From Fuscovulum blasticum DSM 2131 (GTDB lineage Bacteria > Pseudomonadota > Alphaproteobacteria > Rhodobacterales > Rhodobacteraceae), in assembly GCF_003034965.1 (NCBI RefSeq), contig NZ_PZKE01000001.1:186001-250000 (forward strand): DNA of 64,000 nucleotides, read 5' to 3'. Below, piece after piece: positions 15,655 through 25,236 of this stretch. A program made the translations under genes and the position numbers. Below the pieces are notes generated by a model, which ran no database searches, was not told where the DNA came from, and was given only the letters and a program-made list of their open reading frames with translations. Every line of letters starts with the position of its first letter. Position 1 is the stretch's first letter.

Positions 15655-18548
15655 CACGCGGCCTCTTTCGCCTGGGCTTCGGCCGCTTCGTGTTCGCGCA
15701 TCCGCGACAGGCGCAGCGACTGGTGCGCGATGGCGATCAGCATCAGCACGGTTGCCCCCACCACCAGCGAGAACACGCCGGTATCGAAGATCAGCGCGGT
15801 GGCGGCCGGAACCTTGCCGATCAGCGGCAGGTCAACATACTGGGCATGGGCCGTCAGGAACGGATAGCCGAAGGCGAAGGCGGCCACGCCGGTGGCACCG
15901 GCGATCAGCAGGCCAAAGCCCATCCAGCGGATCGGCAGCACGGTCAGCCGTGCCTCGACCCAGCGGACATCATGGCCCAGGTATTGCAGCAGGAAGCCGA
16001 TGGCCAGCGTCACCCCGGCCGAGAAGCCGCCGCCCGGCAGATCATGGCCGCGCAGGAACAGATAGGCCGAGATCACGATGATCGGCGGGAACATCCAGCG
16101 CATGATGACCGAAGGCACCAGCAGGTAATCGGCCAGCGACCGGGTTTCGGCGTCGGCCTCTTCCTCGGGGCGCAGGTCGCGCAGGCTTTCGGGGGCGGGG
16201 CGGAACCGGCGCAGCAGCGCAAAGACCGTCAGCCCCACGATGGCCAGAACGGTGATTTCGCCGAAGGTGTCGAAGGCCCGGAAATCGACAAGGATGACGT
16301 TGACGGTATTGGTGCCGCCCGCCTCGTAATAGGCGTTGCGCAGAAACCAGTCGCCGATGTTCGGGATCAGCGGCCGGGTCATGATGACAAAGGCCATGGC
16401 GGCGATGCCGGCCCCGGCCACCGAGGCGATGATCAGATCGCGCAGGCGGCGGGCGCGGGCGGGCAGCAGCGTGTCTTCGTGAATCTCTTCGCGCCGGCGC
16501 GGCAGCCAGCGCAGGCCCAGCAGCAGCAGCACGGTTGTCACGATTTCGACCAGAAGCTGCGTCACCGCCAGATCGGGGGCGGAAAACCACGCGAAGGTCA
16601 GGCAGGTGACCAGCCCCGCGCCGCCCAGCAGCGTAAGGGCAGCGAAGCGGTGATACTTCGCCTGCCAGGCGGCGCCCAGCGCGCAGGCGGCGCCCACGAT
16701 CCACATCAGGGCAAAGGACGGGTTCAGCGCGTTGGTGCGCGGTTCGGCCGCCTGTTGCAGGGTGCCCCAAAGCGCAAGCCCGACACCGGCAATCGCCAGA
16801 AGAACGATGGTGCGCAACTGGGTTTGCAGCTTCTCGCTGCCGATGATGGCCATGACCGCGCGCGGCACCCGCCAGGACAGCAGCAGCAGACCCTTTTCAA
16901 ACAGCCGCTGCGCCCGCAGCCGGTGCAGCAGCGGCGGGCCTTCAGGCCCTTCGGCAATGCGCTGGGCAAAGGCGAAATACAGGATCACCCCGCCGGCAAG
17001 GGCGCCCAGGCTCATCAGCAGGGGGGTGTTGATGCCGTGCCAGATGGCGATGTCATAATCGGGCAGGGTGGTGCCGGTCACGGATTCGACCGCCAGGTTC
17101 AGCGTCGGCCCCAGCGTCAGGCCGGGGAACACCCCGACCACAAGGCAGGCCAGAACCAGCGCCTCGACCGGCAGGCGCAGCCAGGCCACGGGTTCATGCG
17201 GGGTTTGCGGCAGGTCGGTCGGCGCGGGCCCGAAGAACACGGCGGCGATGAAGCGCAGCGAATAGGCGACGGCAAATATGCTGGCCAGCGTGGCGATCCA
17301 GGGCAGCGCATTGTCCAGCCAGGTGCCGTTGTGCCAATCCACCGCCTCGGCGAAGAACATCTCTTTCGACAGAAAGCCATTCATCAACGGCACCCCCGCC
17401 ATGGCGGCCGAAGCGACGATGGCCAGCGTTCCGGTGATGGGCATGTAGCGCATCAGCCCGCTGAGGCGCCGCATGTCACGGGTGCCGGTTTCATGCGCGA
17501 TGATCCCCGCCGCCATGAAAAGCGACGCCTTGAACACCGCATGGTTCACGATGTGGAAGATCGCCGCCAGAATGGCGGTGCTGCTGCCAAGCCCGGCCAG
17601 CGCGGTGATCAGGCCAAGGTGGCTGATGGTGGAATAGGCCAGCAGACCCTTCAGGTCATGCCGGAACAGCGCGATCACCGCGCCCATCAGCAGCGTGGCC
17701 ATGCCGGTGCCGGTAACGGCAAAGAACCAGAGCTCGGTCCCGCCCAGCGCGGGGGAAAAGCGGATCAGCAGGAATACCCCGGCCTTCACCATGGTGGCCG
17801 AATGAAGGAAGGCCGACACCGGCGTCGGCGCGGCCATGGCGCCGGGCAGCCAGAAATGGAACGGGAACTGCGCCGATTTGGTGAAGGCGCCCAGCAGGAA
17901 CAGCACCAGAACCAGCGGATAAAGCGGATGCGCGCGGATCAGGTCACCCGAGGCCAGAACGCGATCCAGGTCATAGGTGCCCAGGATCTGGCCGATGATC
18001 AGCATCGACAGCAACAGGCACAGGCCGCCGCTTGCGGTGACGATCAGCGCCATCCGCGCACCATCGCGCGCGGCCTGGCCCTGATACCAGTAGCCGATCA
18101 GCAGGAACGAAATGATCGAGGTCAGTTCCCAGAACACCACCAGCATCAGGATGTTGCCGGACATCAGCATACAGATCATGGCGCCGGTGAAGGCCATGAG
18201 GAAGGAATAGAACCGGGGAACCGGGTCGGTTTCGGCAAGGTAGTAGCGGGCGTAGATCACCACCAGAATACCGATGGACAGCACAAGGGTGATGAACAGC
18301 CAGACGAAACTGTCGATGCGGAACGAAAGGTTCAGACCCAGCGACGGCACCCAGCGCAGAACGGCGCGCACTGGTTCGCCATCGGCAACGGCGCCGTGCA
18401 ACCCCGCCATGACCCCAAGCCCCGCCAGCAGCAGCGCCCCCGACACCCAGGCCGCCGCCCCGTGGGCATTTTCCGGCAACGTTGCCGTTGCCAGCGCCGC
18501 CACGAAGGGCAGGAACGCAAGGACCAGGATCAGGTTCTGCTCAATCAT
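15654..18548 (-). CDS. mnhA: Fused Na+/H+ antiporter subunits A and B (MrpA-MrpB/PhaAB)
   Basis: About 964-aa polytopic protein. The N-terminal part (to about residue 500) is a NuoL-like antiporter module containing FWELTSIISFLLIGYW and KSAQFPFHFWLPGAMAAPTPVSAFLHSATMVKAG. A NuoJ-like MrpA C-terminal region follows (FSAPDLAVTQLLVEIVTTVLLLLGLR). The last about 140 residues are a fused MrpB domain (LRGHDLPGGGFSAGVT). The A-B fusion defines group 2 Mrp systems of alphaproteobacteria. The complex exchanges Na+ or K+ for H+ at the inner membrane for pH and salt homeostasis. The start is uncertain: ATG 18548 is given; GTG 18566 is the alternative, and neither has a strong ribosome-binding site. Confidence 0.92.
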   Translation of the reverse strand: MIEQNLILVLAFLPFVAALATATLPENAHGAAAWVSGALLLAGLGVMAGLHGAVADGEPVRAVLRWVPSLGLNLSFRIDSFVWLFITLVLSIGILVVIYARYYLAETDPVPRFYSFLMAFTGAMICMLMSGNILMLVVFWELTSIISFLLIGYWYQGQAARDGARMALIVTASGGLCLLLSMLIIGQILGTYDLDRVLASGDLIRAHPLYPLVLVLFLLGAFTKSAQFPFHFWLPGAMAAPTPVSAFLHSATMVKAGVFLLIRFSPALGGTELWFFAVTGTGMATLLMGAVIALFRHDLKGLLAYSTISHLGLITALAGLGSSTAILAAIFHIVNHAVFKASLFMAAGIIAHETGTRDMRRLSGLMRYMPITGTLAIVASAAMAGVPLMNGFLSKEMFFAEAVDWHNGTWLDNALPWIATLASIFAVAYSLRFIAAVFFGPAPTDLPQTPHEPVAWLRLPVEALVLACLVVGVFPGLTLGPTLNLAVESVTGTTLPDYDIAIWHGINTPLLMSLGALAGGVILYFAFAQRIAEGPEGPPLLHRLRAQRLFEKGLLLLSWRVPRAVMAIIGSEKLQTQLRTIVLLAIAGVGLALWGTLQQAAEPRTNALNPSFALMWIVGAACALGAAWQAKYHRFAALTLLGGAGLVTCLTFAWFSAPDLAVTQLLVEIVTTVLLLLGLRWLPRRREEIHEDTLLPARARRLRDLIIASVAGAGIAAMAFVIMTRPLIPNIGDWFLRNAYYEAGGTNTVNVILVDFRAFDTFGEITVLAIVGLTVFALLRRFRPAPESLRDLRPEEEADAETRSLADYLLVPSVIMRWMFPPIIVISAYLFLRGHDLPGGGFSAGVTLAIGFLLQYLGHDVRWVEARLTVLPIRWMGFGLLIAGATGVAAFAFGYPFLTAHAQYVDLPLIGKVPAATALIFDTGVFSLVVGATVLMLIAIAHQSLRLSRMREHEAAEAQAKEAA

Positions 18549-18673
18549 GCAGCGGCGGTCTTTCACTCACTTTGTTGCAACCGGGAAAGGGCGGCGACCG
18601 CGAACGCACAAGGCCGCCCATCCGCCCGCGGGCGGTTGCAGCAACCCCGATACCCCGTGATTGACCCTTACGC

Positions 18674-18703
18674 TTTATGAAGGCGCAGGGGCTGCGGATT
18701 CAA
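18674..18703 (-). promoter_or_regulatory. Possible promoter of the Mrp operon
   Basis: On the minus strand TTGAAT, 18 nt, CATAAA lies about 125 nt upstream of the antiporter start in the gap after the sulfotransferase gene. It fits a housekeeping-sigma promoter only loosely. Confidence 0.25.
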
Positions 18704-18802
18704 CCCGCCAGTTTCGACAATGTGGCCGCAGGGCGTAAATTCGTCTTTCAGTTTCGTCACAAACCGCACGCTTCCGGCAGGCTGCGGACCGGAATGGCGG
18801 CC

Positions 18803-20200
18803 TCAGTCGCGCCAGCGGCCGAAGCCGAAGCCCAGATAATCGCGGGCATAGGCTTCTTCGGCGGCCTCTTCGAGAGAGGCATCCCAGATTTCCGACAGGG
18901 CCGTTTCGGCGGCACTGTCGGCGCGCGGGGCGGATGGGGCAGTCAGGCCCAGCTCTGCCGCCAGATAGGCTAGGCCATCGGCCAGACGGTCTTCGCGCAA
19001 GATCACATCGGGCGGCTGGAACCCGGCGAAGCCTTGCAGAACCGCGGTCTGGCTGGCCCAGTGCGGATCAACCCGCGGGCCGGTCTGGCCCGCAACCGAA
19101 AGCCGGGCAAAGCGCAGGAAGGCCAGGAAAGCCTGTCGGTGCTGGTCTGCATCGGCGAAAGGCAGGCCCGGCGGCGGAAGGTCTGCCTTTTGCAGCCGGA
19201 TCAGGCTGGCGCGCTGATCGGCCAGACGACCGGAGACGATCATCTCGCGGAAGGCCGCATGGGCGCGCAGCAGCGGGTGGCGCAGCACGGTAAAGCTGCG
19301 GTGCGGGCAGTTGGCCCGCTTCCACTGGCGCAGCGATTTCTGGGTGAATTCCTCGATCACCTCGCCGGGGTGCAGCTTTTCCAGCCAGTCCCGCACCGCC
19401 GCAGAGGGGCCGGAGCGGACCGGCATGAACAGCAGCCCCGACGCGGCCACATAGGACGGAATGGCCGGCGGGCGGCGCGGTTCGAAGTTCGGCGTGCGCG
19501 ACAGGTTGAACCGATCAAGCCGCGTCAGCGCGGTTTCCATCTGGTCGAAATTGGCGACCTTGGTGCCAAGCTCTTCAGGGTTCTGCTTCTTGAGCGTGCC
19601 ATCCACCGCTTCAAGCCGCGCCTCGACCCCCAGCCAGCCGGCCAGGCCGTTCAGCACCGCGACATCGCCGATGTCTTCGTAATCAAGATAGAACGCCGTC
19701 TGCCCGCTGGTCTGAAGCGCGCGCAGGATCTGCAACTGGAAATCCTGCGCGGCGGTCAGGTAACGCTCGAACTCGGCGGGGTCGAACTGTGCCTTTGCCT
19801 GCCGCAGGTTCTTGACGTTGGTCAGCTTCCACTGGCCGGTGGCCTGCGCGATCTTCCAGCTTACATAGCTTTCCGCCGGGTTGCGGGTCAGCACGATCTT
19901 GGCGCAGGCCGGATCGTCCAGCAGCAGCGGCAGGATGCGGGCGTCGTGATCATGGAAATAGCGGAAGCCGGAAAGACCGGGCGTTTTCGCGCGGATGCGG
20001 CGCAACAACAGCGCGGGGTTCTGATCGCGCTGTTCAAGATCAACGCCGAACAGTTCGGTCTGATCCTTCTTGCCGATGAAATGCGGGTTGAACACCTCAC
20101 CCAGACAGGCAACGCCCGGAAGGGCATTCAGGTTCGCCTCAAGAAAGTTCGAGCCTGTCCGCATTCCGGCAAGCATGACGAAAGAGGTGAATACAGGCAT
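18803..20200 (-). CDS. Sulfotransferase-family protein with two sulfotransferase-like modules
   Basis: 465 aa. The N-terminal module has a PAPS 5'-phosphosulfate loop (LAGMRTGSNFLE, 10-21) and a 3'-phosphate motif (VLTRNPAESYVSW, 103-115), resembling NodH-type bacterial carbohydrate sulfotransferases. The C-terminal half repeats the pattern more loosely: LLFMPVRSGPSAAV (256-269) and FTVLRHPLLRAHAAF (303-317), like Sulfotransfer_2 enzymes. It would transfer sulfate from PAPS to a glycan or other acceptor in the cytoplasm. It lies 11 nt after the GT14-DUF5927 gene and is the last gene of the glycan block. The acceptor is unknown, and whether both halves are active cannot be told. Confidence 0.82.
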   Translation of the reverse strand: MPVFTSFVMLAGMRTGSNFLEANLNALPGVACLGEVFNPHFIGKKDQTELFGVDLEQRDQNPALLLRRIRAKTPGLSGFRYFHDHDARILPLLLDDPACAKIVLTRNPAESYVSWKIAQATGQWKLTNVKNLRQAKAQFDPAEFERYLTAAQDFQLQILRALQTSGQTAFYLDYEDIGDVAVLNGLAGWLGVEARLEAVDGTLKKQNPEELGTKVANFDQMETALTRLDRFNLSRTPNFEPRRPPAIPSYVAASGLLFMPVRSGPSAAVRDWLEKLHPGEVIEEFTQKSLRQWKRANCPHRSFTVLRHPLLRAHAAFREMIVSGRLADQRASLIRLQKADLPPPGLPFADADQHRQAFLAFLRFARLSVAGQTGPRVDPHWASQTAVLQGFAGFQPPDVILREDRLADGLAYLAAELGLTAPSAPRADSAAETALSEIWDASLEEAAEEAYARDYLGFGFGRWRD

Positions 20201-20211
20201 CGGCGATCACT

Positions 20212-21900
20212 TCATTGCTTGGACCGGGCACGACGACCCGAGGTTGGAGAAGGACCATTTACCGGGAAATCGCCCATCAGGACCGGCTTCATGCCCTGAT
20301 TGCGCAGATTCTGAAGGAACTGACCAAAGCCGGTAAGATCAACCAGCCGCGGCACCTCGGACAGGCGGTGCGGGCTGCGCGGGTTGATTTCATCGACGAT
20401 GGTCTGAAGGGGTTCTATGGGGTTTTCCAGGAACTCGGCAAGGTTCCAGATGCGGACCCGGGCCTTGGAGGTGGGCGCCCGCAAGACGGAAAGAAATTCG
20501 GATTCGATGCGCTGCAACCGGGCGGCCTCGGTCCGGATGATGCCGAAGTTCAGGTTGGACCGGAACAGCGGAATCGCGAAGGCGCCGGTGATGACCGACA
20601 CCTGGGCGTTGGGGTCGCCGGCGATGAATTCGGTGATCTTCTGCGCGTCGTCGGGCCCGAACTGGAAACACTGGCGTTCGCCGCGGGTGTTCCAGATCAG
20701 GCTGGCAAGAAAGGCACGCGGGTTATAGTCGCGCAGGGCGGTGCTGTCAGACAGGCAGCCATTGTAGATGCCGACACCGCCGGCAAACTGCACACGATCC
20801 GGCGCGAACAGGTTGCCATGCACGCGGGTGCCGGCGGATTTGGAAAGCCAGGTCTCGAAATCCTCGAACAGCTCGGCAAAGCCCTGGAACAGCGAATAGG
20901 GCGCGGCGGTCCGGCCGTTTTCGCGTTCCCGCGTGGGAAAGCGCGACTGCATGTAAAGGCCGGCGCGGCCGGTCAGCCGCCGTTCGACCGCCTTGGAAAA
21001 CAGCCGGTCGATCCGGCCCGGGTTCGGTTCGGCGCGGGGCTGGCTGGCGGCTTCGGGCGAGAGGAAGGTTTCATACAGCTTGTCGGCCTGCGGCCAGATC
21101 TTGCGGGCGACGAAACAGTCAGACCGGCGCAGAAGTTGCAGGTGGTCATCATAGAAGATGTGCGGCTTGCCCTGGAAATCGAACTTGGACAGCGTCAGCG
21201 AGCGGCTTTCGATGTTGGTCGAATGTATCCTGACCAGCGACTGGAAATAGCTTTCGTCGGGGATCCAGACCTTGCGGAAAAAGCGGTCATAGGCGGCGCG
21301 GCCGGGCCCGTCGAGAATGGCCGACAGGGTTTGCCGCGTCAGGCACCACCACTGGCTGCCCAGATGCGGCACAAGCCCTTCGGGCAGGCGGCGGCGTATT
21401 CCAAGGCGGCGCTGAAGGCGGACATATCCGTCGAACAGGACGCGGTGCTTGCGCCACGAGAACGGGAAGCGCAGCGTGAACCGTTCGGAGTTCAGGCCGC
21501 CGATCGTCCAGTCAACATCGGCGGCGGTCACGCTTTCGATGAAATCGGTCCGGGGGTGCTGGTCAAGATAGGATTGCAATTCGCCAACCGGGCGCAATGG
21601 CAGGCATGAGCCGGAGGCCAGATAGACGCGCTGCACCTCCGGGAACTCGGCCAGCATCATGCTTGAGGCCGCCTGCGTTGCGGCCACAAGGCCCCAGGTG
21701 CCCCATTCGCAGACATGCCGGGGCGAGAAGCGGACATTGGCCAGATCTGCCAGACCGGCACGCAGGGCATCATGCTCGGCGGCGGGGGTGCGGCGGTCGA
21801 CGTGAATGACCACGGGGCAGCCGTTGCTGGCCCAATAGCGCGCAACCTGCGCGGCACGGTCCAGCGCGGTATGCGTCAGCATGACGAAGCCCAGCCTCAT
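20212..21900 (-). CDS. Beta-1,6-N-acetylglucosaminyltransferase-like protein (GT14, core-2/I-branching) with DUF5927-type C-terminus
   Basis: 562 aa. Residues about 1-270 resemble the GT14 core-2/I-branching glycosyltransferase fold (GFVMLTH, CPVVIHVDRRT, RVYLASGSCLPL, GSQWWCLTR, WIPDESYFQSLV). Residues about 300-562 are the extra domain usually found with this enzyme in Rhodobacterales (DUF5927). ATG 21900 was chosen over 21975 because it overlaps the upstream stop codon by 4 nt and gives the usual MRLGFVMLTH start. It probably adds a branching sugar to a surface or exopolysaccharide. Donor and acceptor are unknown. Confidence 0.82.
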   Translation of the reverse strand: MRLGFVMLTHTALDRAAQVARYWASNGCPVVIHVDRRTPAAEHDALRAGLADLANVRFSPRHVCEWGTWGLVAATQAASSMMLAEFPEVQRVYLASGSCLPLRPVGELQSYLDQHPRTDFIESVTAADVDWTIGGLNSERFTLRFPFSWRKHRVLFDGYVRLQRRLGIRRRLPEGLVPHLGSQWWCLTRQTLSAILDGPGRAAYDRFFRKVWIPDESYFQSLVRIHSTNIESRSLTLSKFDFQGKPHIFYDDHLQLLRRSDCFVARKIWPQADKLYETFLSPEAASQPRAEPNPGRIDRLFSKAVERRLTGRAGLYMQSRFPTRERENGRTAAPYSLFQGFAELFEDFETWLSKSAGTRVHGNLFAPDRVQFAGGVGIYNGCLSDSTALRDYNPRAFLASLIWNTRGERQCFQFGPDDAQKITEFIAGDPNAQVSVITGAFAIPLFRSNLNFGIIRTEAARLQRIESEFLSVLRAPTSKARVRIWNLAEFLENPIEPLQTIVDEINPRSPHRLSEVPRLVDLTGFGQFLQNLRNQGMKPVLMGDFPVNGPSPTSGRRARSKQ

Positions 21901-22907
21901 GCCCAGTTCCCCGTGGACATGAGACCCAGAATTTCGAGCTGCCGCCAGTTGATGTACTTCTCGCTCCACTTGCACCAGAAATCGGGCTGTTCGGCCAACC
22001 CGTTGAGATAGGCCTTGTATTCGCGGCTTTCGGCATAGTGTTCGCCGCGCGCCATCTCTTCCTGCGCCTTCAGGGCGAAGGTGTCGAGGAACTTGGCGTG
22101 CAGCAGGCAGCCGCTGGTCTTTTCGCCGCCGGCGCGATCATAGACAAGGTTCAGCCCGCGCGGCAGAAGCATGTGTGTCGAACTGACATAGGCGAAGGAG
22201 CGGTCCCAGCGGACCAGCGGAATCTTGTTCAATGCCGGGGCCTGCCGCGGCCGGCTGGCAAAGAAGGTGCGGCTGCGAGGTCCGCCCTGAATCCACAGGT
22301 TTCCGTAGGGCCAGTTGCGGGTGAAGGTGTAGTTGCCGCTGTCAAACCACTGGGCGATTTCAAACGGGTTCTGGCCTTCGCGATAGGGCTGATCCTGGAT
22401 CGGGCCCTGCGGATACATGTCCAGCATCATGGCCGAGAAGGTGCGGATACTGCTGGCATCCAGCCAGTCGGTCAGGGCGCGCAGCGGGCGGGTTTCGCAG
22501 AAGGGGTAGATCAGGAATTCATCGACATCGACCGTCAGGCACCAGCGGTTGTGCCCATGCGCGCGCAGAAGGGACATGATCCAGTCCATCCCGAAGCGCG
22601 ATTTCCGATAGGACGCGGGCGTCGTCCAGAGCGACACATCCGGCTGTGCGGCCAGATAATCGCGGCTTCCGTCGGTGCTGTCGTTGTCAACGAACAGGAA
22701 GTGGTCGATCCCCAGATCGCGGTAATACTTCAGGAAATAGGGCAGGCGGACCCGTTCGTTCCGCAGGGTTGCGAACAGAAGAATTGCATCCGGCCGCAGG
22801 GACTCGGTCCGCTGGGCCACGGGGACCAGATCCTTGCGCCGCAACACGGCCCGGGCGATCAGACGCCGTCGCCGCATCCGCAGGCGATATGAACCGATCA
22901 AGCCCAC
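21897..22907 (-). CDS. Glycosyltransferase family 2 protein (Glyco_tranf_2_4 type), paralogue 1
   Basis: 336 aa with an N-terminal basic patch (RMRRRRLIAR) and a GT-A fold. FATLRNERVRLPYFLKYYRDLG and HFLFVDNDSTDGS form the nucleotide-sugar site, and CLTVDVDEFLIYP carries the DxD metal motif. It shares its C-terminal block (LNKIPLVRW, STH, WRQLEILGLMS) with the gene at 23104-24174, so the two are tandem duplicates. It starts at GTG 22907 with no strong ribosome-binding site and ends in a 4-nt overlap with the GT14 gene. It acts in the cytoplasm on an unknown glycan. Confidence 0.85.
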   Translation of the reverse strand: MGLIGSYRLRMRRRRLIARAVLRRKDLVPVAQRTESLRPDAILLFATLRNERVRLPYFLKYYRDLGIDHFLFVDNDSTDGSRDYLAAQPDVSLWTTPASYRKSRFGMDWIMSLLRAHGHNRWCLTVDVDEFLIYPFCETRPLRALTDWLDASSIRTFSAMMLDMYPQGPIQDQPYREGQNPFEIAQWFDSGNYTFTRNWPYGNLWIQGGPRSRTFFASRPRQAPALNKIPLVRWDRSFAYVSSTHMLLPRGLNLVYDRAGGEKTSGCLLHAKFLDTFALKAQEEMARGEHYAESREYKAYLNGLAEQPDFWCKWSEKYINWRQLEILGLMSTGNWA

Positions 22908-23103
22908 CCGACGACCCTGTTCTTGACGGATTCATGCCCGAACCGGCAGGCCAACCGTCCTGCCGCGGGACAGGGCGCGGCGATGGCAGCGCCGAAAATC
23001 CTTTCAGTCCACATAGGTGAGCGCCCGCGCCGGTCAATGCCACAACTGTTCGTGTCTAGAATGTGAGGCCGGTCAAGTAAACACTGGCGCCCTTTGCACG
23101 GCA

Positions 23104-24174
23104 TCAGATCCAGCCTCCGCGCGACATCAGGCCAAGGCCTTCCAGTTGCCGCCAGCCCTGATAGCGCTGCGAGGCGGGGCCGTGCAGCACGGGATCGGTG
23201 GCCAGACTGTCCCAGTAATCGGCATAGCGGGCCGGATCGGCAAAATGTTCGCGGCGGGTCTTTTCCTCGGCCGCCCGCCGGGCCGCCGACGGCAGGAATT
23301 TCGTGTGCAGCAGCACGCCCGAAATCTGTTCGCCGCCGGTTTCGTCAAAGGTGGCGTTCAGGCGCGGCGGCAGGGCGGAGTGGGTTGAATTCACATAGGC
23401 ATAGCGCCAGTGCCAGCGCACCAGCGGAATCTTGTTGAGCGTCGGCGCGCGGCGGGGGTCTTGCGCAAAGAAGGTGCGCGCCCGCACCCCGCCCTGAATC
23501 CAGAGATTGCGCATTCGGGGCTGGACCTGCACCTGATAATTGCCGCTGTCGAACCAGCGCAGGATGGCAAGCGGATCGTCGCCCGGCTGAAAGCTGTGTG
23601 CGGAAAGCGGCCCTTCGGGGTAAAGGTCCAGCATCATGGCGCCGAAACTGTCGATGCCGTGGTCATCAAGCCAGCGCGTCAGCGCCGGCAGGGGCCGCGT
23701 CTCGCAATGCGGGTAGACCAGCAGTTCGTCGGCATCCAGCGTCAGACACCAGCGGCCATGGCCATGCCGCAGAAGCAGCCAGTTCGTCCAGTCCAGCCCG
23801 AAGCGTGACCGGCGGTAGCTGGCGGCGGTCTGCCAGAGCGAGACATCGGCACAATCGCGCAGCAGGGCCGCGGTGTCATCGGTGCTGGCATTGTCCACGA
23901 TCAGGAAGTGATCGACGCCCAGGCGGCGATGGTACTCCAGGAAATGCGGCAGACGCTCGGCCTCGTTGCGGACGACCATCACGCAGAGGATGGCGCGGCG
24001 GCGCAGGCCGGCGGTTCTGTCGGTGATCGGGGTCAGTTCGCGGCGTTTGCGCAGCGCGCGCGCGATCAGGACACGGCGGCGCAGCCGCAGGCGGAAAGAC
24101 CGCCAGACCTGCACCGCGCCCCGTTGGGGCGCAGGCAGATCAAGGATCGGATAGGCGTGGGGCTCTGCCCCCAT
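23104..24174 (-). CDS. Glycosyltransferase family 2 protein (Glyco_tranf_2_4 type), paralogue 2
   Basis: 356 aa. Key motifs are CVMVVRNEAERLPHFLEYH, HFLIVDNASTDDT and CLTLDADELLVYP (DxD metal site), ending WRQLEGLGLMSRGGW like its paralogue downstream. It starts 4 nt after the galU stop codon. The pair may add similar sugars at successive positions of the same polymer. The 196-nt gap to the downstream paralogue shows no promoter or terminator I can support. Confidence 0.85.
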   Translation of the reverse strand: MGAEPHAYPILDLPAPQRGAVQVWRSFRLRLRRRVLIARALRKRRELTPITDRTAGLRRRAILCVMVVRNEAERLPHFLEYHRRLGVDHFLIVDNASTDDTAALLRDCADVSLWQTAASYRRSRFGLDWTNWLLLRHGHGRWCLTLDADELLVYPHCETRPLPALTRWLDDHGIDSFGAMMLDLYPEGPLSAHSFQPGDDPLAILRWFDSGNYQVQVQPRMRNLWIQGGVRARTFFAQDPRRAPTLNKIPLVRWHWRYAYVNSTHSALPPRLNATFDETGGEQISGVLLHTKFLPSAARRAAEEKTRREHFADPARYADYWDSLATDPVLHGPASQRYQGWRQLEGLGLMSRGGWI

Positions 24175-24178
24175 TGCC

Positions 24179-25075
24179 CTATTGCGCAGCCCGCTGTTGC
24201 GCGAACATGTCGGTCAGATAGCTCTGAAACTCATCGCGCAGATCGGGGCGTGACAGGCCGAAGGCAACGGTGGCTTGCAGGAACCCCGCCTTCGATCCGC
24301 AGTCGTAGCGCAGGCCACGGAAGCGGAAGCCGTGGACGCCGGCCTTCGAGTCGACCTCTTCGGCGATGGCGTCGGTCAACTGGACCTCGCCGCCGGCGCC
24401 CTGTTTCATGCGGTTGAGGTTGACCAGAATCTGCGGCGACAGGATGTAGCGCCCGATCACCGCAAGGTTCGACGGTGCGTCTTCGGCCTTGGGCTTTTCG
24501 ACCATACCCTTGGCGCGGACAATGGCGCCGCGATCCTCGGCAATGTCGAGCACGCCGTAAGAGCTGGCCTTGGCGGGCGGCACTTCCATGGCCGCAACCA
24601 TGCAGCCGCCGGTTTCGGCATAGGCTTCGACCATCTGCTGAAGGCAGGGCTTTTCGGCGGCGATCACGTCATCGGGCAGCAGGACGGCAAACGGTTCGTC
24701 GCCGATCAGGCGGCGGGCACACCAGACGGCATGGCCCAGGCCCATGGGCCGGTTCTGCCGGACATAGGCGATGGCGCCGCTGTCCATGTTGGTGTCCTTG
24801 AGCATTTCCAGAAGCTCGGTCTTGCCCTTGCGGCGCAGCTCCGATTCAAGCTCGGGGGCGTTGTCGAAGTAATCCTCAAGCGCGGATTTTCCGCGCGAGG
24901 TGACGAAGATGAACTCCTTGATCCCGGCGGCGCGGGCTTCGTCGATCGCGTATTGGATCAACGGCCGGTCGACCAGTGTCATGATCTCTTTCGGGATCGA
25001 CTTCGTTGCCGGCAGAAACCGTGTTCCCAGACCTGCGACCGGGAAGACGGCTTTTGTAACCTTCTTGGGCTTCAT
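24179..25075 (-). CDS. galU: UTP--glucose-1-phosphate uridylyltransferase
   Basis: 298-aa nucleotidyltransferase that makes UDP-glucose from UTP and glucose-1-phosphate. It has the signature FPVAGLGTRFLPATKSIPKE, VRQNRPMGLGHAVWCA, LLPDDVI and GRYILSPQI. Start ATG 25075 (GTG one codon earlier is an alternative). It supplies the activated sugar for the glycosyltransferases encoded directly downstream. Confidence 0.95.
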   Translation of the reverse strand: MKPKKVTKAVFPVAGLGTRFLPATKSIPKEIMTLVDRPLIQYAIDEARAAGIKEFIFVTSRGKSALEDYFDNAPELESELRRKGKTELLEMLKDTNMDSGAIAYVRQNRPMGLGHAVWCARRLIGDEPFAVLLPDDVIAAEKPCLQQMVEAYAETGGCMVAAMEVPPAKASSYGVLDIAEDRGAIVRAKGMVEKPKAEDAPSNLAVIGRYILSPQILVNLNRMKQGAGGEVQLTDAIAEEVDSKAGVHGFRFRGLRYDCGSKAGFLQATVAFGLSRPDLRDEFQSYLTDMFAQQRAAQ

Positions 25076-25236
25076 CACATCACTCGTTTCATTTCCCCGA
25101 CAAACGGACGAACAGCCGTCTGGCTACATAAGATCCTGCGGAAACAGCGGCAGGATTCGGGCGTGGGCGTGAGATACCGGGTAACAGACCTTACGGGAAG
25201 CACCTAATGGGGGGAAAAGCACCGCCTTGCGCCCCG

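Noticed and set aside
15690-18680. A 996-codon plus-strand open frame opposite the antiporter A/B gene
   Set aside because: Composition (Gln/Arg/His-rich) is typical of the reverse complement of membrane-protein codons; the minus-strand gene is unambiguous.
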